Source: Brachypodium distachyon (lineage: Eukaryota > Streptophyta > Magnoliopsida > Poales > Poaceae). From it: DNA of 64,000 bases. The stretch spans positions 28,697,001 through 28,761,000 of the forward strand of contig NC_016131.3 of NCBI RefSeq assembly GCF_000005505.3, in the 5' to 3' direction. The translations under genes were made by a program, and so were the position numbers. Positions 1-11,235 of the stretch are shown here, piece after piece; positions within the stretch are counted from its first letter, which is position 1; every line of letters starts with the position of its first letter. The notes beneath the pieces were generated by a model. The model was not told the origin of the DNA. It did no database searches and saw only the letters and a program-made list of their open reading frames with translations.

Positions 1-107
1 TTTGTATTCTGTTGTTTAAACTGCAATCTAGAATTTTTTTTGTAATTTAGCATTTTCTAATCAAATAAATTTGAAACTAACAAGGTGTTGATTTGATCTC
101 TAAACAG

Positions 108-486
108 GGGCTCGACTACCAGTTCGGCGAACTCCTGCACCAGTGCTTAAACGTGGAGGATTATTACAAAACTTATCACCACTTCAACTTCACAATGAAG
201 ATGAAGGATCCTACTTCATGTGTCTGGAGAGTGGAGCTCTACTTTGCGGAAATAAGGCGGATGTTTCGGATGAAACATTATTTCTGCTGTCCTCTGGAAC
301 CACTTGAAGATGGTACCAACTAATTCTTGGCTCTGATTTTTTTTCTCAGTGAGTGAAAATAGTTAATCGATATATGTTACAGGTCATTGTTATGGTTGCA
401 AGAACCAAGGAGTGAATGATCTGAAGCACCCGGCTACAGGTGGTTTCGACCAGGGATGCGCTACTTCTACGTTTCCTTACATGTAG
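108..486 (+). CDS. DUF3615-type protein, last two exons (5' part outside window)
   Basis: Two 3'-terminal exons of a gene that begins left of the window. Exon 108-312 follows a TCTAAACAG acceptor in phase 0 and ends at a GATG|GTACC donor. Exon 383-486 follows GTTACAG, restores the frame and ends at TAG after FPYM. Visible residues include YHHFNFTMKMK, WRVELYFAEI, a CCPLEP segment, and in the last exon HCYGCKNQGVNDLKHP. The YHH-NF block, the aromatic ELYFAEI strand and the cysteine pairs followed by KHP are how I recognise the plant-specific DUF3615 family, whose function is unknown. Bases 1-107 are intron. The family call is from memory of the motif; the splice model is well supported because the phases agree. 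Confidence 0.6.
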
Positions 487-1670
487 GATTATAACCTACT
501 GTATATCATCATGCTGTCCTTTGGAATCAAGTGTCAACAAATCATGTATGAACTGTTTAGTCGTGTAGTACAATCTAAGGTCCCCTGACAGCGCTCCTAG
601 GCTGCTGTGTATTCTGACTTAATTCTATGGCTTGCTTCAAGGTGCTAGTAAAAGGGGGTTATGTGATCATATCATTTCCTTGTTAAGGAAATTTTGGTGG
701 GGGTGTGGGGGAGCCGAAAGCTAGTTGGGTCTACTCGGGAGCTATAATGCCCACATAGATAGCTTCTTCTGCGAGGGTTGGGATACCGAAACATGCATCG
801 AACCAGTAGTGTCTATAGCTCTATTCGGAACCTTACCACACCAGAAGGTCCCACATGTCATTCTGACAGCTAATTAGAATTTCGGTATTGCGATGGCAGT
901 CTGGCAGAGTACCATTCCGCAAGTTTAAAAGAAAACTAGGGAAGCAGCTGCATCTTTTTGTTGGAACACGCAAGCTTGAGGAAGAGAACATGACGAGGCC
1001 ATGGACAAGAAGAAGAGGAGAGGTTTCTTTTGCCAACGGCGGCAGCTGAGCGGCCGCTCGGCGTGATGTTGGTCGCCAAGTGCGAATGTGCGATGGGCGG
1101 TCTTTGGCAATTGGCATCAACGATCTGCGGAAGAGGGCTGGCCTACAGGCCTAGCACTTAGGGCACGCCGACGACAACTCCCGGCGTCGTTGGAATGAAA
1201 CTGACGTGGGATGCTACGGATCAACAAACTTACATGCGATCTTGTACTATGTATCTCACTGCACGCAAAAATAATAATAAGCAGAAAATAATAATAATTA
1301 GAAAAACAAAGTAAATTAAATCATCATGAGCCATGTAGCTAATTGGCTTCATAGTGAGACGGGCTTTTGGGTTTTAAAACAAAACTGCGAGCAATCCAAA
1401 AGACATCACATACTTTTTTTTATTTTATGATCATCAATTGTATAGTGTTATGATTAACAAGCGCTCGCCGAACTCGCTCCTTAAGATTATTAAGCTTAAC
1501 GATCTGAAAAGTAAGTTCAGTTTGGCTCTTTAGTTATCGAACCGAGATCTTAACAAACCAAGTTAGTGAGCGTTCAATAAGACTGTCAAATTTCGATCTT
1601 TTCGTCCTATCCTATCAACAAGTGCAAGCGTATATCTTGGAACTTGGAAGTGAAACAAATTATGTGTGTC
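487..1670. other. Intergenic, no feature recognised
   Basis: This stretch holds the 3' flank of the DUF3615-type gene and AT-rich DNA. I see no gene, RNA or complete transposon. The short minus-strand frames at 833-1120 have no recognisable domain. Confidence 0.5.
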
Positions 1671-1674
1671 AGCC

Positions 1675-2183
1675 CTATAGATGAATTATGTGTGTCAGCC
1701 TATAGATGGCCAACGGGCCGGCCCGTGCCGGGCCAATTATGTGCGTCAGCCCTATAGATGGCAAACAAGCCGGCCTGGCCTCGTGAAGCCTGACAATAGA
1801 GGGGCCGGGCCGGTCCCAAACAGCATCCTCTCGGCCCAAGCACGGCACAGAGCCCGATCGGGCCGGCCTGGGTCCATTAAGTCTCGGTGGGGCCTGAGGA
1901 AAGCCCTGTTCCGCATAAGGCCCAGCTAAGAAAAAATAAAAAAATGGTTAGAATGGGCAAAAGTTGTTGTGTTGGGCCAAAATTTTAAGGGTTGACGGGC
2001 CAAATGTAGGAAAACTAAAAAAAATCGGGCCATGCCGGGCCTACCCGTGGGCCTCAGTATGAAGGCCCAGCGTTGCACACGCGTGGCCGAGCTGGACAGG
2101 CTCGATTAGATTAGTGTCAGGCCCGGCACAAATGGGCCAAGCCGGTTGGGCTTTCGGGTAGCCGGCCCGATGACCATCTATAG
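1675..2183. mobile_element. Non-autonomous hAT-like MITE with GGGCC-rich ends
   Basis: The termini are inverted: TATAGATGGCCAACGGGCCG near 1701 and, reading inward from 2183, CTATAGATGGTCATCGGGCC. The interior is rich in GGGCCGGGC motifs and has no ORF of note. The left end is reiterated: GTGTGTCAGCC(C)TATAGATG occurs near 1664, 1690 and 1743. I could not find a clean 8-bp target duplication (right flank TCATACTC). The hAT assignment rests on end style only. Confidence 0.5.
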
Positions 2184-2280
2184 TCATACTCAAGGCGCTG
2201 GCTGTTTTTGTGTTTAATTTCCATATCATATTGTGTTTAGGACTCTGGGTGAGGACCTTGTATAAGACAATCACTTTGTC

Positions 2281-3395
2281 CCGCTAACAGAGAACAACCG
2301 ATCCGGAAAAAAGGGATTAGCGATTCGGGTGGCTCTCACGCCACCGCCGGCCACACACCCTCTTCTACTCCCCCCCCCCCCCCCAAGGCGTTGCCACCCA
2401 CAGCCCTCCATTGGCGTTCCACGAGGTGGCTGGCGGCCGAAGCCTCGTGGCCTCCCGTGAAGGGGATGGTGGGGATCTTTGCTCGGTGGCGTCGGGGATG
2501 GCGGCCATGCAGGCGGTTGGGGATGGCTGCGGCTAGCTACGCGAGGACGGCCATGGCGACGATCAGGTGGAGGCGGTCGGCCATCACGGTAATGGCTGGT
2601 GTCGGGACGTGCTGCGTGGAGGTGGCGGCGTCGGAGCAAGATGCTCGTGCCGATGGTGAGCGCGTCCACGGGATGGCGCGGAGATCGGCGTTTCTGGCGG
2701 CGACGAAGATGAGGGTTACATCATGGACTGTTGGGCCGCATGTTGATCGTCTAGGACCGGCGGCGACGGCCCGTGTGCGGCGTTGTTCGTCGATGGCGGT
2801 GTTGCTCGAACAGAGCCACGTTGATAAAGACGGGCATGGAGGTGGGGGCTTGGCTCCCCTTGGCTGTGATTCATATGGCGGCAGCGTAGGTGGTCCTGAT
2901 CCTGAGTATGGCGCAGGTGTTGTTGGTTATGGCCGGAGTGCTGGAGGCATTGCCGAATTTGCTGCTAGATGGTGGTGGCGGCGTCATGCTCCGACGGGTT
3001 TGCGGATTTGTTTTCTATGACTTGTCGGGCTGCCGCGGCTGATTTGGGGTCTTGGCCTTTGGCGATGGCAACATGTTTGTTTGCTTTCGTTGGGGCGAGG
3101 ACTCTGTCAGGGAAAGGTGCTTCGCGCGGCGTCTCTTGGTGAGGCGACAAGTCATGCATGTTGTTGGTCCGGAGGCAGTGATGTGAGCATGGTACATGCA
3201 GCTTCGACGATAAGTCTGCGAACTCCGGTGGAAACACTTGATCCCAGATCAGGCAATGTCAAGGCACATGCATTGTGACCTTGTTGAAGGTGATGGCTCG
3301 AAGTTTGGCTTTGGGGATAAAAAATCCAAGTTTGAACTTATGTTGGATTGGTCATCCTTCCTTCCTGAAGGCTTTGCTAGGAGTTCTGTTTCTTT
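2281..3395. other. GC-rich block, possible retroelement untranslated region
   Basis: About 1.1 kb of GC-rich, CGGCGG-biased sequence beginning with a 16-C homopolymer near 2370-2386. Several open frames run through it on both strands, but they overlap each other and carry no domain I recognise, so base composition explains them. It resembles the untranslated parts of grass non-LTR elements, which is a weak inference. Confidence 0.3.
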
Positions 3396-3397
3396 TC

Positions 3398-3595
3398 TTT
3401 TTTTTGAAAGGTGGTGCTATATTAATCAAACGGCAGGAAAGATACAATCATCCACAAGCAATCGCCCCACACAGGAGGGAACTGCAGCACTCAACACACC
3501 ACCATTAGACACACTAATACAGAATTTCGCTAATTCATGAGCTACACGATTATTCAGACGACTCGTGAACCTAAACTCCATATTGGGGTCGTCTT
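3398..3595 (-). mobile_element. LINE (L1-type) 3' end, 5'-truncated
   Basis: On the minus strand the sequence encodes a short RNase H-like tail (MEFRFTSRLNNRVAHELAKF, ending CIFPAV-stop). It is followed by TTAATATAGCACCACCTTTC and an A tail, seen as the T run at 3398-3405. The VAHELAK motif just before a stop and an A tail is typical of plant L1 elements. Only the last ~65 codons remain. No target duplication was located. Confidence 0.6.
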
Positions 3596-3659
3596 TATCA
3601 ATTTCGCTAATTCATGAGCCAAGCCCCCACCTCCATTATTGGGGTTATCCTCTTTTTCG

Positions 3660-4038
3660 AAAAAAGAGATTAAATTTCACAAAACCGCACATATTGGGGC
3701 AGTCTTCTCATGCAGCTCTCTCTTTTGCTAATTTGTCCAAAAAACCACAAGTTTCCAGTCGCAATGTAACAACAAGCCTGAAATGACGTGTTTAGGGAAC
3801 TTCAAAGTTTTCCTTACAGGTTAGGCCCACCTGTCAGGTGACACCTCGGTTCGGGTTCGTCCGACGTGTGACTTGATAGGTGGGCCCGGCTTGTAAGAAA
3901 TACTGTCAAATTCCCTAAACACGTCATTTCGGGCTTATTGTTACATCGTGATTGGGAACGTGTGATTTCTAGGAAAAATTAGGAAAAGAGGGAGCTGCGT
4001 GAGAAAACTACTTCAATTTTGTGAAATTTACTAAAAAA
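3660..4038. mobile_element. Foldback (long inverted repeat) element
   Basis: The two halves are imperfect reverse complements: AAATTTCACAAAA, TTCTCATGCAGCTC, AAATGACGTGTTTAGGGAA and GGCCCACCTGTCA on the left recur inverted on the right. Each arm is about 180-190 bp and the centre lies near 3850. No coding sequence. Probably a Mutator-like foldback MITE. Target duplication not identified. Confidence 0.6.
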
Positions 4039-4707
4039 AAGACTCAGGGTGAAGTCAGGTTCAGGATCAATGCACATGAGATGAGTACAAGTACACCATG
4101 CGCATGAGATAGGCCCGTCAGGGAGCTTGTCTACGCACTACTACATAAAAGCACATTAGTAACATGCTCAAAACGCTATCAGTGGCGGGCAGAGGACCCG
4201 TGAGAACCTGGGTGCCAATGATGTGCCACACAGTGCCAATGATGTGCCACACATCACTGGCAGTCGTGGCACCTGTTACTGATGAAGCATCATCAGTGGC
4301 GGGCGGGCACAGATAGGCTCGACAGTGATAGCTTTTCATTCAATTAAAAAAAGCAGGTCACAGGCCCGATTCACCAAATCACAATTCACACAAATTAATC
4401 AAATGTCTCGCAAATCAAATACCTTAACCAAATGTCTCTATCTGTAGATCCAGAATAGGGGATTAACATACACTTGACAAGAAAAGATACATTCAAAACA
4501 GAACGAGATGAACTGGTCGAAGCCGTCGCCATCGGGGTCGATCCAAAGCTCTCCGACGACAGGCACGCTCCTGTAGTAGCCCATCGACTTCACCGCACCG
4601 CAAGCATCGGCGGCAGCTCCTTGGCACCCATGCAGATGTCAGAGAAAGAGAGAGTGAGAGGAAAATCGGGACTGCGGAGAGAGACAGAGAGGGCTAGGAG
4701 ACCGACC

Positions 4708-5650
4708 CAGGCCCGGCCCTGGGGGATGCAAGCGGTGCCCCCGCACTGGGCCTCGAACTTTGGAGGGGGCCCTACATATATAGGCCTGTTATATACATAT
4801 GTTGGTAAATGGGCCAGCCCAGAACAAATCGTAACTTCTTTTGGCCGATCGACTCCCACCCTATCGCAGATCGCTCCGTTGCTGTCCCCGACTACGAGAC
4901 CCTTCGCCTCCTTGACCGAACACCGCCACTGACGGCCTGACCCTGGCCGGCCTGCGCTGCGCTCTGCATGTCTGCCCGCCCAGCCCTATCTGCAAGTAGG
5001 CCCCGGCTCTACTCATCTGCGTGACTGCGTCTGCTGCTGCTGCATCGCTCGCTTTATCAGGGACAGGGGCTGCATCGCATCGCCAGGAGTTGGTGATTAA
5101 TCACGGCCTCATGGGACCTGATAATCATAGGTGTTAATCACGGTGAGCATCTTATCAATCAAGGCATCTAGCCATCTTTAATCTTTATTAATTCTCTGTG
5201 CTAATTTTCTATTTTTGATTGTGAATTTATCTAGTCTCGTTAAATTTCAGAATTATGAAGCCATTTGTCGTCTAGAAAATATCGTGAGAAAAGGAAAAGG
5301 AAGAAATTGGTGGCAGCAGTTGAAATTGTTAAAGAACTAGTTAACGTCTATAATCTCTCAAGAGAGGTTAAATGGTTTGGCAACTTTATGCATCGAGAAG
5401 AAATTGGTGGATGGAATTGATATTCATAACATCATCAAAGACTTTGCATCAAAGAATGTTAGAAGAAATTTTTAAGGTAATATATATGAACCTTTTGATA
5501 TAAATGTAATTTTAGATTCATTATTAGTTTCTTAGGTGAAATTTTACATACACACACATTATTTATTATTAATATATTTTATTAAGGGCCCTTAGAGGGC
5601 ACCGAGTACTAATTTCGCACCGGACCCCCGAAATCTCGGGACCGGGCCTG
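4708..5650. mobile_element. Internally deleted hAT element nested in the CACTA
   Basis: The inverted termini are CAGGCCCGGCCC on the left and CAGGCCCGGTCC inward from the right. They are flanked by a perfect 8-bp direct repeat GACCGACC at 4700-4707 and 5651-5658, the hAT signature. The 943-bp body keeps a remnant of the transposase C-terminus near 5356-5475 and a basic KYREKRKRKK-like segment near 5276-5310, so it looks like an internal deletion of a TTF-type zinc-finger hAT transposon. It is younger than the surrounding CACTA. Confidence 0.9.
5356..5475 (+). pseudogene. hAT transposase C-terminal dimerisation-domain remnant
   Basis: The plus frame reads SQERLNGLATLCIEKKL, followed by a DFASKNVRRNF-stop ending. 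This matches the C-terminal end of plant TTF-type zinc-finger/hAT-dimerisation proteins, where RLNGLA-L and the ASRNVR ending are conserved. Only about 40 codons remain, in a different frame from the upstream basic segment. It cannot be functional. Confidence 0.65.
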
Positions 5651-6449
5651 GACCGACCAAGATCTTCAACTCCATGATGGCGCCGTCGGCTCCATCACTG
5701 TGCCGTCGACTCCATGGCGGACTGCATGTGTGTGTGAGAGAGAGGGCGAGTGAGAGAGGAAACTAAGAGAAGGAGAGGGAGGAAAGAAAACCAAGAGGAG
5801 GAAGGGGACTTACCGGCGGCGACGCGGCCGAGGAAGGCTGGTGGTGGCCCGATCCGGCGGAGCAACGCCGAGGGTTGCCGGATCCGGCCCTGTCCGTCCG
5901 CGGTGGCACGCCGTGGGAGTCGGGTGGCGGGGGCCCGACCGTCGGGGGCGCCGTCTGTGGGGTGGGGGGGCACAAGGTCGTCCGGGGCGCACGAGCGGGT
6001 GGCGGCGGCCGGCCGGGGGCGGAGGGATGGCCGAAGGGAGCGGAGGGGGGCGGCTCTGGCGGGGTGGATCGAGGGAGAGGGAGGGGGCTCGGGGGAATGA
6101 GAGAGAGGGAGAGTAGGTGGGTTCGGGACTTAGGGGTAGCTGTGGTTAGATTTTATAGGGACGGGGAGGGTTGGGCCGGAAACGTTGGCCCAGACGGGGG
6201 CAAATAGCAGGATTGGAAAAGTTCGAAGTTCGCGTTTTATTGTAAAGAGAGAGCTTTTCGTAAGGCACGCCGCTGATGAGCCCAAACATTGTTTTTTTGT
6301 TTTTTGTGATTTTTAGAAATTTTCATATGTGGCCATGAGTGGCGGGCTTCCAGCGCCCGTCAGTGATGAGGGGTCATCAGTGGCGGGCGGAAAAGACTCG
6401 TCACTGATGACCCGTCATCTATGTTGTGTTTTGTAATAGTGACGTCTAT

Positions 6450-6976
6450 ACAGAGAGCTACTCCCTAACATCCCGCCGCAGCAGCTGCGTCTGGAGGCCG
6501 GATGCACCAGCTAGACCGAAAATCCTCAAACGCAGCCGTCGGCAAGCCTTTGGTCATGACGTCGGCAAACTATTGCGTCGTGGGGACGCGAAGAACACGG
6601 AGGGCGCCGAGCGCGACCTTCTCTCGAACAAAATGAATGTCGAGCTCTACCACTCTATGTGCTTCGTCCGTCGATGGTGTACCGGGTTCGCCGCCATGAA
6701 AACTGCCGAGATATTGTCGCAGTACACCACGGTGGCCTTGGAACCGGCATGAGGAGCTTGCCAAGGAGTTGTCTGATCCAGCAGCACTCAGCGACGACAT
6801 TGGCGACGGTGCGGTACTCAGCTTCTGCACTGTAGCGAGACACATTTGCTTGGTGCTTCGATGACCACGAGATCAGGGATCGCGAGGAAGACTGTGTAGC
6901 CGAAAGTGAAGCGCCGCGCGCGTGTCGGAGCAGCCGGCCGAGACGGGATCGGAGTAGCCGACAAGGTGGAGGCAGG
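6450..6976 (-). pseudogene. Ty1/copia polyprotein fragment (RNase H region), degenerate
   Basis: Minus-strand frames give pieces of copia RNase H: STEAEYRTVANVVAECCWIR, a CD-N-SA-like stretch, a R-T-K-H-like segment, VELDIHFVREKVALGALRV and a threonine-rich end. Frames shift several times, so it is broken. Upstream it is cut at 6976 by a hAT-like element, and downstream it stops near the CACTA boundary. No LTRs were recognised beside it. Confidence 0.75.
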
Positions 6977-7452
6977 CAGGGCCGTACAGTGGCAGTTGCA
7001 AGGTGTGCACTTGTTCAGTGCCACAAAAAATTAAAGGCCTCCAAATTTAATCCTACTAAGTAACTAATTAGCTAGGCCTAATTAAAATTAAATTTTAAGG
7101 GTCATTAAATAGAAAAGGAAAAAGGCTCGTGAGAAGAGGGGCAAAGGGGAAATGGCCTGCTTCTCTGCTTCTCCTGTAGTCGTCCATTGGATCCAGTAGC
7201 GTCTGTCGTCATTATTCAATTTAATTTAAAAAAATACTAAAAGGATGAAGCTTTTTGGTAGAACATGAGGCCAGCTTATTGCTTCGTTACAACCTTTATT
7301 ATGATATTGTTCTAATTATTGTAAAAAATAATGTATCTTGAATTTTTAATATAATTAAGTGAAAGTATATTTTGGTTATGCAATCTTTTTTTAATTTTGA
7401 GACCACGTTTTACATTTCGCGCCAGGGCCTCGAATTCCTAGATACGGCCCTA
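6977..7452. mobile_element. hAT-like MITE interrupting the copia fragment
   Basis: It begins CAGGGCCGTA and ends TACGGCCCTA, so the ends are inverted repeats. The body is AT-rich without coding. Flanking 8-mers (GGAGGCAG and CGCGGCAG) match only partly, so the target duplication is uncertain. Its end style resembles the nested hAT at 4708-5650. Confidence 0.5.
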
Positions 7453-7610
7453 CGCGGCAGCACGCACCAAGGAAGACTCGCCGGAAGCGCGATACGCAAG
7501 ACATTCCAGCGGGTGCTTCTGTCCGGGAGGGACCTCGTCAGGGCAGCTAGGCAGCTATGGGCTGTCCTAGGTCGGCCTGACCGCCCCTATGACCTCGTGG
7601 ATTCACTGCC

Positions 7611-8823
7611 CTCCAACTTGAAGAACGCGAAAAACGAGAAGAAAAATACATGAGAGAGATAAAAGTAGATGGACGTGATAAAATAGTGGAAATCAACTCC
7701 CAGCTCGTTCCCTATCCGAATTTTTCGGAAACCACCCCGCCAGCCTCCTCTCCCTCGCCGCCGCTGGATCACGCCGCCGATAAAGCCCGTGTGGCTGCGG
7801 CTGCGGCGGGCCCCTGGTCCTTGTGCGCACGGCTTCTTCCGTGGCGACGTGAACTCCCGGCGGCGGCACGGGTCAGGCCTTGGTGGCAGATCCTTGTCGG
7901 GCTACGGTCCTTGCGGCAGCAGAGGAAGTCCATGGCCGCATCTTGGTGGCGATGCCGGGCGTTTCTGTCCGCGTCGGCAGCGGTGGCTACCTTGACGGCA
8001 GCTGTCCTGGCAGCAGTGGAGGACGTCCTTGGCCGCGCCGGGCTTCTCTGGCTGCGTAGGCGCCGGGGTGGCAGCGGCCTGTCCACGTCCTTGGAGGCAG
8101 CGAGGCTTGCTCGGTCCGGGTGCGGCCGGTGGTGCGTTTCGGATGCGGCACTCTTCGCCTCGCCAAATTTCTGACATTCAGTGCTTCGTCGGCTCTGGAG
8201 ATGGCACGGTGCTGGTGGTGTGGGTGTGGTACCGGGGAAACCCTTGGTCGACTTGCCCAACCACGATTGCGGTGACGTCCTTGGACGTCTCTCCCCTTTC
8301 ATGAGGCGTTGTCGAGGTACTCCACACCACCCCAACTCTAGGTTCCCAGGTGAAAACCCAAAGTCCTCTGGCGGCGTTGCTCTCCCTCTTGGGGGCGTCG
8401 TTGGGGGAACTGGTTTGGCTCTGGTTTGCATCTTGGTCGGCGGCTAGGAGGATGCTGGTCTGGCTCTGGTTTGCGTCGTCGTTGTCGAGCCTGAAAAATC
8501 CAATGCGTCGTTCTCTATCCCGAAGATGGTTTGTGGAAGACGGTAGCGGCTGATTTTGTAGCATGCGCATGCGGCACACGCTAAGATTTAGCTTGATCGG
8601 TTGCGCCTTCGTGGCCTCCGGATTTAGATGTTAGGCGGTGGTTTGCAGTGAGGGCATGCGGCCCTGATAATGGCCACTTCCTTCATCAAACAAGTAGGTA
8701 TAGCTTTGTGGCTCTGGAATGTTCGATCGATGTATTCATTTTGGTAAGACTTGTTGAATAAATCAATAAAAATGGCTGTGTGCGGGGCCGGGGGTCTCAA
8801 CCTCTTTTTTGAAGAAAAAAAAC
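7611..8823 (+). mobile_element. Probable LINE-like 3' region ending in an A-rich tail
   Basis: This is a GC-rich, poorly coding stretch. It contains AGGTGAAAACCCAAAGTCC and, near the end, AATAAATCAATAAAAATGGC, GGGGCCGGGGGTCTCAACCTC, TTTTTT and GAAGAAAAAAAA. Grass non-LTR retroelements commonly end with an AATAAA-type signal, then GGCCGGGG...CCTCTTTT, then an A tail. That resemblance is the only basis for the call. Overlapping open frames here look like composition artefacts. Confidence 0.4.
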
Positions 8824-9568
8824 GTGATAAAGTACTAGATGTGTTTGTTCGATTGGTGTTGTTACAATCGGCCTGCACCCCTCATGTATATAAAGGGCGG
8901 CTAAAATTTCCGTGCAAGAAAGAGGATTGAATTCATGTCCAAAACCCTAATTTGGTTCCAAGTTGGATTATTTGATACTAACTTTCCATAACTGTTCGGT
9001 CCAAAACTGGTTATACCGTCCAGAACGGTTTTGAGGTGGTAAACAACCTCTGATCAAGATGATTGTAAAATAGGAGTTGTTCGTCTCGAAAAAAGGAAGA
9101 ACTTTCATGTTTACAACTTTTCGATCCGAGTTGAACTTGACCCTCTTTTGTATCCGTTTCTAACTTCGGTTCACATTCAGCCTGAGAAACAAATTTGGCC
9201 CAAGCCTCCGAATTGGTAGGACAAGTGATAGGGCATGTCCTCTATATTCAGGGTCCGTAGAAACCACATATGACCTCGGATTGAAACCATCTAAAAAGCA
9301 AAATTGCTTATCCCAATGATGCCCACAACTTTTATGTTGGAAATTTCTTCATTAGATGCAATCTTGATGACGTCCATTTGTAAACCAAAAACGATTTGAA
9401 ATCTAATGCAATTGGACCTAAGGACCTTCTTCCAATGACATTGGCATGAAGCGTGGCGCCTTCCAGACTTCCACGAGGCCACGTTTGGCATTTCCTTCAG
9501 GTGGAGGCCATTTCTAACATTTCCGTTGGCAGGGGCCAATTGAGTAAAAACTTTGTTCTCTCCCTCCA
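8824..9568. other. LTR-like sequence or unassigned repeat
   Basis: AT-rich DNA with a TATATAAAGGG motif at about 8886-8896 and no coding. The TATA motif and lack of genes would fit a truncated LTR, but I found no TG...CA boundaries or partner copy. Confidence 0.25.
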
Positions 9569-9931
9569 AGAGCATATTCTATGCACCGAGCAAACTTGTG
9601 CAACCGGTGTTCCCATGCCTTTTGAACCGTTGGATGGAAAAGGAACGGACAAGATCAAGTTTCTCAACCTTATTAGGCCCTTAAGTTTGCTGGGAATCAA
9701 CCCGTGCTCCACTGTTCTATAGTGTTTTTTGACTAGAGGTGGATTTAAACAGAGATGAAGTGTGTGAATGAAAAAAAAAACAGTAGAGAGGAGGGAGTGC
9801 GGGTTGATTCGCAACAAACTTAAGAGTCTAAGCGGAAAACGACGAATGGGTATGTTTGATCTAATCCTGACCGTTCCTTTCCCATCCAACGTCTCAAAAC
9901 ACATGGGAGCACAGGCATAGGACATGCTCTC
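9569..9931. mobile_element. Foldback element with long inverted arms
   Basis: The left arm (about 9569-9715) carries GTTGGATGGAAAAGGAACGG, TTAAGTTTGCTGGGAATCAA and ACTGTT. The right arm (about 9775-9931) carries the inverted equivalents (CCGTTCCTTTCCCATCCAAC, TTGATTCGCAACAAACTTAA). A short spacer with an A run separates them. The long minus-strand frame across it is an artefact. Confidence 0.6.
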
Positions 9932-10393
9932 CCCTTCCTCCTTCTCTTCTTCCTCTTGCTCTTCTGTTCTTCTGGTTTCCCCACCTTTCCTCTGCCTGCT
10001 AGTGCTATCCCCGTCTCTGCGGAGAAAGGCTGTTAAAATATCTCGCAGTTTCGATCCAGCAGGGAGTGGTATTTTGGGTGGAACGTGGAGCAAAGGAGGG
10101 AGAGATGAGAGGGTGAATAACAAAAGAGAAAAGATAACGAGCTTGACCGGTAGGGCAAACCTGATAAATGTTGTGGTTCTGTGAAAAGTTCAAAAGTTAT
10201 GGAAAACATGGACCTTTCTGCAATTTTCCTGAAAACAATCAAAGGACTGATGCAAATTGAACTCTAATTTTAGTGGGATTTAAACTGTTTAGATATGTTC
10301 ACTATAATTCGTCAACTATAAGCCAACCAAACAAAAGAGCCATTTGCTCTGTAATTTGGCGCCTGTAGATAGGATGTAATCATAAAAAATATA

Positions 10394-10517
10394 CTCCCTC
10401 TGTCCCATATTAAGTGCTGAAATATTACATGTATCTGAACATATTTTTATATATAGATACGCCCATTTTTCAACAAATTTGAGCTACTTAATATGGGACA
10501 GACAGCCACGGAGGGAA
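10394..10517. mobile_element. Stowaway MITE (diverged right end)
   Basis: It starts CTCCCTCTGTCCCATATTAAG after TA and ends with the inverted match CTTAATATGGGACAG followed by GGAGGGAA and TA. About ten extra bases (ACAGCCACGG region) interrupt the right terminus. Confidence 0.8.
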
Positions 10518-11235
10518 TAGATCACGTGGATCTTGGAGATTATGGTTACTCTTTGGGGGCATATGCATAATGGCTCAGCCGGTCGTCAGTTTACCCTTTT
10601 CGTGAATTTTTGCAAGACTGCAAGCAACAATCAGTCGCTCAGACACCATCATAAACATCGTAAGCTAGAGAATACTGCTGGATCAGGATGGCTTAAACAT
10701 ACCATGAATAAAAGAGAAAAAGGATCTAAACTTCATGATCAATCACGGTTCAGATCTGGGAACAGATAAGAAAGGATTGGAAGATGAAGACGCGGCTGGT
10801 CGGCCGCGTGAGTATCAGGTGGACCGTGGACGATATCATGCTAGCTAGAAGGCTGTATGATAGGGGCCATAGGTCGGCGGCACAAAGGTTATTTAAAAAA
10901 TAGTAAAGACTTAGCATCCAAACAGAGCCTAAGTCGCCTGTCCTGTTAAGTATTGAACATAGAAAGCCAAATTGATACCAAATCTGAAATCCTTGTCCAA
11001 AGTGCAATAAACTCTACAAATGAGAAAAAAACAGCATATCTATGGAACGAACCTCATAGGCATAAGCTACTCCCAATTAAGAAGCTGCGGTTCAAGTCGC
11101 CCATGACAGTAAAAAGTTACATTGTACACTCATTTGATAGTCGGATTCTGTCTGCTGAGGTAGAGTTATGCAGACAACCATTTTGGCCCCAAGCAGACAG
11201 AAATGGAAATGCATCTCATTATATTTCTGCTGTTT

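Larger units (their letters stand above)
4136..6441. mobile_element. Non-autonomous CACTA (En/Spm) transposon, 2.3 kb
   Basis: The left end reads CACTACTACATAAAA. The right end, read inward on the other strand, is CACTATTACAAAA. Both are flanked by the 3-bp direct repeat ACG (4133-4135 and 6442-6444), as expected for CACTA elements. Subterminal motifs (CAGTGGCGGGC, CATCAGTGGCGGGCGG, CACTGATGACCCGTCA) recur at both ends. No transposase is recognisable. The interior contains a later hAT insertion and a GC-rich stretch at 5690-6120. Confidence 0.9.

Noticed and set aside
2271..3237. Several open frames in the GC-rich block
   Set aside because: Frames on both strands overlap and give Arg/Gly/Ala-rich products without motifs.
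5690..6207. Overlapping plus and minus frames inside the CACTA element
   Set aside because: GC-rich low-complexity DNA keeps several frames open at once; Gly/Arg-rich products with no domain.
9497..10123. 208-codon minus frame
   Set aside because: It crosses a foldback element and its spacer A run; its ends repeat each other because of the inverted arms.
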